Positions 23,426 to 30,649 of a stretch of DNA of 36,420 bases are shown one piece after another. The position numbers and the translations under genes were made by a program. The notes beneath the pieces are model-generated. The model ran no database searches, was not told the origin of the DNA, and saw only the letters and a list, made by a program, of their open reading frames with translations. Position 1 is the first letter of the stretch; each line of letters begins with the position of its first letter. The stretch comes from Betaproteobacteria bacterium (GTDB lineage Bacteria; Pseudomonadota; Gammaproteobacteria; Burkholderiales; SG8-39). The stretch lies in assembly GCA_016177575.1 (NCBI GenBank), contig JACOVA010000062.1, positions 1 to 36,420 on the forward strand, in the 5' to 3' direction.

Positions 23426-26400
23426 ATGCATCGCGATTCCCTTCCGCGCAGGAGACGCTACGGCGGCCTGGCCGGCTCCGCCGACGCGCTCGCGCTCGCG
23501 CGTCTCGCCGCCGAAGCGCGCCCGCTCGCAGTGGTGAGCGCCACGGCGCTCGACAGCGCGCGCTTGCTCGAGGAGATCGCGTGGCTCGCGCCGCAGCTGC
23601 GCGCCTGCCTGCTGCCGGACTGGGAAACCCTGCCCTACGACAGCTTCTCGCCGCATCACGATCTGGTGTCCGAGCGCCTGGCGACGCTGTACCGGATACA
23701 GCGCGGCGATTTCGACGTGCTCCTGGTTCCCGCCACGACTGCGCTGGTGCGCCTGTGCCCGCCGGCCTACCTCGCCGCCTATACCTTTTTCCTGCGCCAG
23801 GGCGAGCGCCTCGACCTCGACGCGCTGCGCCGCCAGCTCGCGCTCGCCGGCTACAGCGCGGCGACGCAGGTGGTTGCGCCGGGGGAGTTCTGCTTGCGCG
23901 GCGGCATCGTCGATCTGTATCCGATGGGCAGCGCCGTGCCCTACCGCCTCGATCTGGACGACGAGCTGATCGACAGCGTGCGCACCTTCGACGTCGACAC
24001 CCAGCGCACCCTCTACGCGGTGAAGGAGGTGCGCCTGCTGCCGGCGCGCGAGTTCCCGCTCGACGACGCCGCGCGCGCGAAGTTCCGCGGCCGCTGGCGC
24101 GAGCTGTTCGAAGGCGATCCGTCGAAGCGGCGCCTGTACAAGGATGTCTCCAACGGCGTGCCGGCGGCGGGAGTCGAATACTACCTGCCGCTGTTCTTCG
24201 ACTCGCTGGCGACGCTGTTCGAGTACCTGCCCGGGGAGACGACGGTCGCGCTGCACCGCGACGTTGCGGGCGCGCTGCAGGCGTTCTGGCGCGACGCCCA
24301 GTCGCGCTACAGGATGCTGGGCGGCGATCCGGACCGGCCGCTGCTCGCGCCGGCGCAGATCTTCGTCACCGCAGAGGAGTTCTACACGCGCGCCAAAGGC
24401 TTCGCCCGCGTCGATTTGACCGATGTGCCGGAAGAGGACGCCGAGCAGCCGCTGGCGGCCACGGCTCTGCCGCCGCTCGCGGTCGACCGGCGCGCGCAGG
24501 ACCCGCTGGCCGCGCTCAGGAGCTTCGTCTCGACCTCCGGCCTGCGCGTGCTGCTGAGCGCCGACTCGCCGGGCCGGCGCGAAACGATGCTCTCGTATCT
24601 GTCCGAGTATGGGTTGACGCCGGAGCATTGCAAGGATTTTGCGGCCTTCGCTTCAAGCGGGAAGAAATTCTCGCTGACAACTTCTCCTCTCGCCAGCGGC
24701 TTCATCGTCGCCGTCGAAGGCTGGGCGATCGTCACCGAGGCGGAGCTGTACGCGGGCATTGCGCGGCGCAAGGGGCGCGGCGCCAGGGGCCAGAGCTCGG
24801 TCGAAGGCATGCTGCGCGACCTCTCGGAGCTCAAGGTCGGCGACCCCGTGGTGCACGCGCAGCACGGCATCGGCCGCTACGGCGGCCTGGTCAACCTCGA
24901 CCTCGGCGAAGGCATGACGGAGTTCCTGCTGCTCGAGTACGAGGCGGGAGACAAGCTCTACGTCCCGGTCTCGCAGCTGGAGGTGATCTCGCGCTTCGCG
25001 GGCGCGCAGCCCGAGCAGGCGCCGCTGCACAGGCTCGGCAGCGGCCAGTGGGACAAGGCGCGCACGCGCGCGGCGAAGCAGGTGCGCGACACCGCGGCCG
25101 AGCTGCTGGCGCTGTACGCCAGGCGCGCCGCACGCAAGGGGCACCAATTCAAGGTGCAGACGCACGACCTGGAGGCGTTCGCGGACGGCTTCGGCTTCGA
25201 GGAGACACCCGACCAGGCCGCCGCCATCGAGGCGGTGACCGGCGACATGGCCTCGGGCAAGCCGATGGACCGCCTGATCTGCGGCGACGTCGGCTTCGGC
25301 AAGACCGAGGTCGCGCTGCGCGCTGCCTTCGTCGCCATCGCCGACCGCAGGCAGGTGGCCCTGCTCTGCCCGACGACGCTGCTCGCCGAGCAGCATTTCC
25401 AGACCTTCAAGGACCGGTTCGCCGACTGGCCGGTGCGGATTGCCGAGCTTTCCCGGTTTCGCAGTTCCAGGGAATCTGCCGAAATTACAAAACAGCTTCA
25501 ATCGGGTGAAATCGACATAGTGATCGGCACGCACAAGCTGCTCTCTGCGGAAGTCAGGTTCGCGCGCCTCGGCCTGGTGATCATCGACGAGGAGCACCGT
25601 TTCGGAGTGCGGCAGAAGGAGGCGCTCAAGCGCCTGCGCGCCGAGGTCGACGTGCTCACCCTCACCGCCACGCCGATCCCGCGCACCCTCGCCCTGTCGC
25701 TCGAGGGCCTGCGCGACTTCTCGGTGATCGCCACCGCGCCGCAGCGGCGCCTCGCGATCAAGACCTTCGTCTCCGCCCATTCCGAGGGCCTGATCCGCGA
25801 AGCGGTGCTGAGGGAGCTGCGCCGCGGCGGCCAGGTCTACTACCTGCACAACGAGGTGGAGACCATCGAGCACGTGCACGACCGCCTCGCGCGCCTGTTG
25901 CCCGAGGCACGGGTTGCGGTGGCGCACGGCCAGATGCGCGAGCGCGAACTCGAGCGCGTGATGCGCGAGTTCACCCGGCAGCGCCACAACGTGCTGCTTT
26001 GCTCGACCATCATCGAGACCGGGATCGACATACCCACCGCCAATACCATCGTCATCCACCGCGCCGACCGCTTCGGCCTTGGGCAGCTGCATCAACTGCG
26101 CGGCCGCGTCGGCCGCTCGCACCATCAAGCGTATGCATACTTGCTGGTGCCTGATGTAGAACATCTCGGAAATCAGGCCAAAAAACGCCTCGAGGCCATT
26201 CAGGCGATGGAAGAGCTCGGCTCGGGCTTCTACCTGGCGATGCACGACCTCGAGATCCGCGGCGCCGGCGAGGTGCTGGGCGAGTCGCAGTCCGGCCAGA
26301 TCCAGGAGGTCGGCTTCGAGCTCTACACGCGCATGCTCGAGCGCGCCGTGCGCGCGCTCAAAGCAGGCAAGGCGATCGACCTCGACCAGCCGCTCGATGC

Positions 26401-26833
26401 CGCGGCCGAGATCAACCTGCACGCGCCGGCGCTGCTGCCGGCGACCTACTGCGACGACGTGCACGAGCGGCTCACCCTCTACAAGCGCCTCGCCAACTGC
26501 GCCAGCCGCGAGCAGCTCGACGCCATGCGCGAGGAGCTGGTCGACCGCTTCGGCGCGCTGCCCGAGCCGGCGCGCGCGCTGCTCGAGTCGCACCTGCTGC
26601 GCATCCTTGCCCGCCCGCTCGGCGTCGCGCGCATCGACGCCACGCACGAAGCGCTGCATCTGCATTTCACGAAAGACCCGCCGATCGACCGCACGCGCCT
26701 GCTGGCGGTGATGAACAAGCGCAAGAGCATGCGCCTCGCCGGCGCCGACCGGCTGCGCATGGAAGCGAAGATGCCGGAGTGGCCGCAGCGCGTACAGGCC
26801 GCGAAGGAGCTTTTCAGCGAGCTCGCGGCATGA
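23426..26833 (+). CDS. mfd: Transcription-repair coupling factor Mfd
   Basis: Mfd removes RNA polymerase stalled at DNA lesions and recruits UvrA. The 1135-residue protein (E. coli 1148) is complete. It has UvrB-like domains at the N-terminus (LPDWETLPYDSFSPHHDLVSERL near 71-93), the RNA-polymerase-binding domain with HAQHGIGRYGGL, Walker A GDVGFGKT at 620-627, the DEEH box at 721-724 and the later GRVGRSHHQAYAYLL motif. The ATG at 23426 gives MHRDSLPRRRRYGG. Three internal stretches (about 24600-24700, 25450-25560, 26120-26220) use AT-rich codons. The stop overlaps the next gene as ATGA. Confidence 0.97.
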   Translation: MHRDSLPRRRRYGGLAGSADALALARLAAEARPLAVVSATALDSARLLEEIAWLAPQLRACLLPDWETLPYDSFSPHHDLVSERLATLYRIQRGDFDVLLVPATTALVRLCPPAYLAAYTFFLRQGERLDLDALRRQLALAGYSAATQVVAPGEFCLRGGIVDLYPMGSAVPYRLDLDDELIDSVRTFDVDTQRTLYAVKEVRLLPAREFPLDDAARAKFRGRWRELFEGDPSKRRLYKDVSNGVPAAGVEYYLPLFFDSLATLFEYLPGETTVALHRDVAGALQAFWRDAQSRYRMLGGDPDRPLLAPAQIFVTAEEFYTRAKGFARVDLTDVPEEDAEQPLAATALPPLAVDRRAQDPLAALRSFVSTSGLRVLLSADSPGRRETMLSYLSEYGLTPEHCKDFAAFASSGKKFSLTTSPLASGFIVAVEGWAIVTEAELYAGIARRKGRGARGQSSVEGMLRDLSELKVGDPVVHAQHGIGRYGGLVNLDLGEGMTEFLLLEYEAGDKLYVPVSQLEVISRFAGAQPEQAPLHRLGSGQWDKARTRAAKQVRDTAAELLALYARRAARKGHQFKVQTHDLEAFADGFGFEETPDQAAAIEAVTGDMASGKPMDRLICGDVGFGKTEVALRAAFVAIADRRQVALLCPTTLLAEQHFQTFKDRFADWPVRIAELSRFRSSRESAEITKQLQSGEIDIVIGTHKLLSAEVRFARLGLVIIDEEHRFGVRQKEALKRLRAEVDVLTLTATPIPRTLALSLEGLRDFSVIATAPQRRLAIKTFVSAHSEGLIREAVLRELRRGGQVYYLHNEVETIEHVHDRLARLLPEARVAVAHGQMRERELERVMREFTRQRHNVLLCSTIIETGIDIPTANTIVIHRADRFGLGQLHQLRGRVGRSHHQAYAYLLVPDVEHLGNQAKKRLEAIQAMEELGSGFYLAMHDLEIRGAGEVLGESQSGQIQEVGFELYTRMLERAVRALKAGKAIDLDQPLDAAAEINLHAPALLPATYCDDVHERLTLYKRLANCASREQLDAMREELVDRFGALPEPARALLESHLLRILARPLGVARIDATHEALHLHFTKDPPIDRTRLLAVMNKRKSMRLAGADRLRMEAKMPEWPQRVQAAKELFSELAA

Positions 26834-27651
26834 GGCTCGTTTTGGCTTTCGTTCTGGTGTTTTTTTCCGCAGCGGCATTTTCCCAGAATGAGCGTCTGGT
26901 CCCGGCGCTCGGCGCGCTCGAGCGCGGTGACGTCAGGCAGGCGATCGATTCGCTCAAGCCGCTCGCCGCCACCGGCGACATCGATGCGCAGTACACGCTC
27001 GCCACCGTGCTCGAGAACGCGCAGCCGCCGCTGCGCGACCTCGAGGCGGCGCGCCAGTGGTACCTGCGCGCCGCCGAGGCCGGCCACGCCGGCGCGCAGA
27101 ACAACCTGGGCGCGATGCACTTCGACGGCCGCGGCGCGCTCAAGGACTTCGTCGAGGCGGCGCGCTGGTACCGGCTCGCCGCCGACCAGGACAATGCCGT
27201 GGCGCAGACCAACCTCGCCCTCATGCACGGCATGGGGCTGGGCGTGCCGCAGGACATGGCGGCGATGGCCGGCCTGATGCAGAAGGCCGCCGAGGCCGGC
27301 ATCGTGCGCGCGCAAGCGCACCTCGCGCGCATGTATCTTGACGGCGAGGGCGTGCAGCAGAATGCGAGCGAAGCGCTCAAGTGGTTCCGCGCGGCGGCCG
27401 CGCAGGATCACGACGGAGCGCAGTTCTTCGTCGCCGTGATGCTGCAGAAGGGCATCGGCGCCCCGCGCGACCTGGAGGCGGCGTACGCGTGGTTCCTGCG
27501 CGCCGCGGAGCGCGGCAACCGGCTGGCGATGCTGCAGCTGGCGAACGCGTACGAATTCGGGCTTGGCGTGCGCGCGGACCTGTCGCAGGCGGCCACCTGG
27601 CGCGAGCGCGCCAACGCCAAGCCGCCCGCGAGCGCCGAAGAGAAGAAGTGA
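26830..27651 (+). CDS. Exported Sel1/TPR-repeat protein
   Basis: The 273-residue protein has an N-terminal signal peptide (MRLVLAFVLVFFSAAAFS, likely cleavage near residue 18). It then carries at least five Sel1-like repeats of about 36 residues, marked by recurring A-x-x-WY/WF-x-x-AA-x-x-G and NLG/LA-x-MY/MH-x-G-x-G patterns. Such solenoids bind peptides or act as scaffolds, often in the periplasm; no specific partner is known here. The ATG overlaps the mfd stop (ATGA) and the stop overlaps serB (GTGA), so all three are probably co-translated. The C-terminus ends in a charged KK tail. Confidence 0.87.
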   Translation: MRLVLAFVLVFFSAAAFSQNERLVPALGALERGDVRQAIDSLKPLAATGDIDAQYTLATVLENAQPPLRDLEAARQWYLRAAEAGHAGAQNNLGAMHFDGRGALKDFVEAARWYRLAADQDNAVAQTNLALMHGMGLGVPQDMAAMAGLMQKAAEAGIVRAQAHLARMYLDGEGVQQNASEALKWFRAAAAQDHDGAQFFVAVMLQKGIGAPRDLEAAYAWFLRAAERGNRLAMLQLANAYEFGLGVRADLSQAATWRERANAKPPASAEEKK

Positions 27652-28478
27652 ACCTGATCGTCCAGGGCCCCGCGGCGACGGCCGCGCAGGCGGCCGAGCT
27701 CGCGGCGGTGAGCGGCGCCGCGGCGAGCGAATCCCTCGGCCCCCATGCCTTTCGCCTGCGCGCTGCCTCGCGGCGAGACGGAATCGCCGCATGGTGCGAA
27801 GCTCGGGATATCGACCACGCCTGGGTACCCGATGGCCGGCGCTTCGCTGATCTCAGGCTGCTGGCGATGGACATGGACTCCACGCTCATCACCATCGAGT
27901 GCATCGATGAGCTTGGTGCTTTTGCCAATGCAAAACCCCAGATTGCGGCGATCACGGAACAGGCGATGCGCGGCGAGATCGCCTACCCGGATAGCCTGCG
28001 CCGCCGCGTCGCGCTGCTCGCCGGGCTGAACGAAAACGCGCTGCAGGACGTCTACGACGAGAAGCTGCGCCTGTCGCCGGGCGCCGAAGCGCTCATCGAA
28101 CGCTGCCGGCGGCACGGCGTGAAGCTCCTGCTCGTTTCGGGCGGATTCACCTTCTTCACCGAGCGTCTGAAGGACCGGCTCGGGCTCGACGACACCATCT
28201 CGAACGTGCTCGAGATCGACGGCGGCAGGCTGACCGGCCGCATCCTCGGCACCATCGTCGATGCGAGCGCCAAGGCGGCGAAATTCAGGCAGATGGCGCA
28301 GCGCCTCGGCGCCGCGCGCGCGCAGACCGTCGCCATCGGCGACGGCGCCAACGACCTCGCTATGATGGCCGAAGCCGGCACCTCGATCGCCTGGCGCGCC
28401 AAGCCCGTCGTGCACGCCAAAGCCACCCACGTGCTCGACTTCTCCGGCCTCGATGGCGTGCTCAATCTGTTCGAGTAG
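27648..28478 (+). CDS. serB: Phosphoserine phosphatase SerB
   Basis: SerB, a HAD-superfamily phosphatase, makes L-serine from phosphoserine. The 276-residue protein has a short N-terminal regulatory-like segment and then the HAD motifs: DMDSTL with nucleophile Asp75 and Asp77, motif II Ser165 in LLVSGGFTFF, and GDGANDL at 232-238. The ECIDEL segment after motif I is typical of SerB. The start is GTG at 27648, overlapping the previous stop (GTGA). Bases about 27890-27960 are AT-richer. The family match is strong. Confidence 0.95.
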   Translation: MNLIVQGPAATAAQAAELAAVSGAAASESLGPHAFRLRAASRRDGIAAWCEARDIDHAWVPDGRRFADLRLLAMDMDSTLITIECIDELGAFANAKPQIAAITEQAMRGEIAYPDSLRRRVALLAGLNENALQDVYDEKLRLSPGAEALIERCRRHGVKLLLVSGGFTFFTERLKDRLGLDDTISNVLEIDGGRLTGRILGTIVDASAKAAKFRQMAQRLGAARAQTVAIGDGANDLAMMAEAGTSIAWRAKPVVHAKATHVLDFSGLDGVLNLFE

Positions 28479-28518
28479 CGGCCATGACACTGCGCCTTAG
28501 GGAAGAATAGGGGGAACT

Positions 28519-28989
28519 ATGAAAAGGATCGTACTGCTCGCTCTTTCCCACGCCATTGCCGCCGCGGCCGGCTTCGCCGCGGGCATCTACGCGCTGCCGA
28601 TCCTCGTCGCGCCGCCGGCGCCTTCGGCGTCGGAGCTGAAATCCCAGGCTGCTCAGGCCGCCTACACGGGCCGCTTCCGCCGCGATCTCAAGGACAGCGA
28701 CCTGCTGCACTGGGGCGAAGGCACGGTCTCGGTCGGGCGGCAGAGCGTCAGCTTCGTGGGCAAGCTGGCGCCGGGCCCGGACTACAAGCTGTACCTCTCC
28801 CCCGAGTTCGTCGAGACCGAGGCGGACTTCAAGCGCCTGAAGGAGCGCATGGTGCGCGTCGGCGATGTGAAGACCTTCGAGAGCTTCGTCGTCCCGCTGC
28901 CCGCGTCGGTGGATCCGGCCCGCTACAACACCGTCATCGTATGGTGCGAGACATTCGCTCAGTTCATCACCGCTGCCCGCTATCGATAG
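28519..28989 (+). CDS. DM13-domain membrane-anchored or exported protein
   Basis: The 156-residue protein has an N-terminal hydrophobic helix (about residues 4-31) that may be an anchor or uncleaved signal. A DM13 domain follows, recognised by a strand pattern with VSFVGKLAPGPDYKLYLSP near the middle and the end VIVWCETFAQFITAARY with a conserved cysteine. DM13 domains occur in extracytoplasmic redox or adhesion proteins in bacteria and animals; the bacterial function is not established. A run of AGGGGG lies about eight bases before the ATG at 28519. A 40-base gap separates it from serB, so separate transcription is possible. Confidence 0.82.
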   Translation: MKRIVLLALSHAIAAAAGFAAGIYALPILVAPPAPSASELKSQAAQAAYTGRFRRDLKDSDLLHWGEGTVSVGRQSVSFVGKLAPGPDYKLYLSPEFVETEADFKRLKERMVRVGDVKTFESFVVPLPASVDPARYNTVIVWCETFAQFITAARYR

Positions 28990-28999
28990 CGGAGCGCAA

Positions 29000-29236
29000 T
29001 TGACGGGCAACAAGGTTCTCCGGTCGCTACAGAATCTGTATGGCGACTATTGCGTCGACGTTTTCGTGCGCGCGGACGGCAGCTTCGGCTTCGAGGAGTA
29101 CCGCAGGGACCCGGAAGACGGCGCGGACTGGCACACGCTGGATCGCTACTCCGGGCTGACCTTCAGGTCCGAGGCGGAGGCGCTCGCCAAGGCGAAGGAA
29201 TGCGTGGCGTGGCTGAGGGAGAAGGCGCCCGGGTAG
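29000..29236 (+). CDS. Small 78-residue protein of unknown function
   Basis: I do not recognise this protein. It starts at TTG 29000 with GGAG (28991-28994) five bases upstream, ten bases after the DM13 gene stop. The product is soluble, mixed alpha/beta in appearance, with YGDYCVDVFVRADGSFGFEEYRRD followed by a helical end (SEAEALAKAKECVAWLREK). Two cysteines are present. Good GC-rich codon use and its spacing behind the DM13 gene support coding. The stop is seven bases from the end of the convergent fusion gene. Confidence 0.65.
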   Translation: MTGNKVLRSLQNLYGDYCVDVFVRADGSFGFEEYRRDPEDGADWHTLDRYSGLTFRSEAEALAKAKECVAWLREKAPG

Positions 29237-29243
29237 CGGCGCG

Positions 29244-30638
29244 TCAGCGGCGCGCGCGCCGCTGCTGCGCGACGAGCAGCGCCAGCACGCAGGAGGCGAC
29301 GCGGCTCTCGACCGAGTCGCTGCGGTTGGCGAGCACGATCGGCACCCGGCCGCCCATCACCACGCCGCCCGAGATGGCGTCCGAGAGGTGCTCGAGCTGC
29401 TTGGCGAGCATGTTGCCCGCTTCGAGATCGGGCGCGATCAGCACGTCGGCCTGGCCGGCGACCGCCGACTTGAGGTGCGCGGTGCGCGCCGCGACGATCG
29501 ACACGGCGGTGTCGAAGCCGAGCGGCCCGTCGAGCACCGCGCCCGTGATCTGGCCGCGGTCGGCCATCTTGCAGAGCGCCGCCGCATCGAGCGTGGCGCG
29601 CATCTTCGGCGTCACCGTCTCGATGCCCGCCAGCACCGCCACCTTTGGGTCCGGGATTCCCATCAGGTGTGCGAAATCGATCGCGTTCTGCGTGATGTCG
29701 ACCTTGTCCTCGAGCGTCGGCTGGATGTTCACCATCATGTCGGAGATGATGATCGGGTGCGGATGGCTCGGCACGTCGATGTAGAGCACGTGCGAGAGCC
29801 GCCGCGCGGTGCGCAGCCCTTGCGGCCCGATCACCGGCAGGAGGAATTCGCTCGTGGGGAGGCTGCCCTGGATCAGCATCTCGGCCTCGCCGTCGCGCGC
29901 CATCGCCACCGCCCGCTCGACCGCGGCGTGGCTGTGCGCCGCGTCGATCACGCGGCAGCCGCCGAGGTCGATGTCGTTCTGCTCCGCGAGCTCGCGGATG
30001 CGCGTCTCCGGCCCCACCAGCATCGGCACCAGGATGCCCGTCGTGCCCACGATCGCCGCGGTATGCAGCGATTCGGCGTGGAAGGGATGCGCGAACACCG
30101 CGCTCGCCGGCCGGATTCCCTGGGCGCGGCCGAGCAGCTTGCGGTAGCGCCCCTCGCGGTCCGAGATCGTCACCTCGGGCATCTCGACGCGCTCGCGCTT
30201 GATCTTCTCCGTCGGTGCCAGCACCTCGGCCTGGCCGCGGATCACCTTGGCGCCGTCCTGGTTGGTGCAGACGCAGTCGAACAGCAGGTGCTTGTTGTGG
30301 TCGAATTTCTTGGTGCAGGTGAGCGTGATGCTGAGGGTATCGCCCACCTTGACCGGGCGCGAGAAGCGCAGCGTCTGCTCGATGTAGATCGTGCCCGGCC
30401 CGGGGAACTCGGTGCCGAGCACGGTCGAGATCAGCGCCCCGCCCCACATGCCGTGCGCGATCACCTCGTGGAACATGCTCGAGCGCGCGTACTCGGGATC
30501 GACGTGCGCCGGGTTCACGTCGCCCGACATGATCGCGAACAGCTGGATGTCCTCGGGCCGCAGCGTGCGCGTCAGCGTCGCCGTATCGCCGATCCGAATC
30601 TCGTCAAAAGTGCGGTTCTCGATGAAATCCTGAGACAT
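29244..30638 (-). CDS. Bifunctional MaoC-type enoyl-CoA hydratase / phosphate acetyl(butyryl)transferase fusion
   Basis: This is a fusion of two domains. Residues about 1-150 form a MaoC hot-dog hydratase with the (R)-specific motif FAIMSGDVNPAH (34-45) and downstream HG at 62-63. The rest is a phosphotransacetylase/phosphotransbutyrylase-like domain with MLIQGSLPTSEFL, the SDMMVNIQPT segment, and ANRSDSVESR near the end. Such proteins are annotated in many betaproteobacteria, but the substrate is not settled. I chose ATG 30638 (MSQDFIENRTFDEI), giving 464 residues; an ATG at 30662 would overlap purL and add eight less typical residues. It lies 11 bases after purL in the same direction. Confidence 0.88.
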   Translation of the reverse strand: MSQDFIENRTFDEIRIGDTATLTRTLRPEDIQLFAIMSGDVNPAHVDPEYARSSMFHEVIAHGMWGGALISTVLGTEFPGPGTIYIEQTLRFSRPVKVGDTLSITLTCTKKFDHNKHLLFDCVCTNQDGAKVIRGQAEVLAPTEKIKRERVEMPEVTISDREGRYRKLLGRAQGIRPASAVFAHPFHAESLHTAAIVGTTGILVPMLVGPETRIRELAEQNDIDLGGCRVIDAAHSHAAVERAVAMARDGEAEMLIQGSLPTSEFLLPVIGPQGLRTARRLSHVLYIDVPSHPHPIIISDMMVNIQPTLEDKVDITQNAIDFAHLMGIPDPKVAVLAGIETVTPKMRATLDAAALCKMADRGQITGAVLDGPLGFDTAVSIVAARTAHLKSAVAGQADVLIAPDLEAGNMLAKQLEHLSDAISGGVVMGGRVPIVLANRSDSVESRVASCVLALLVAQQRRARR

Positions 30639-30649
30639 CGGCGTCGGCC

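Noticed and set aside
24653-26878. Very long minus-strand frame (over 700 codons) opposite mfd
   Set aside because: Length arises from GC-rich codon bias; no recognisable motif, and mfd is complete on the other strand.
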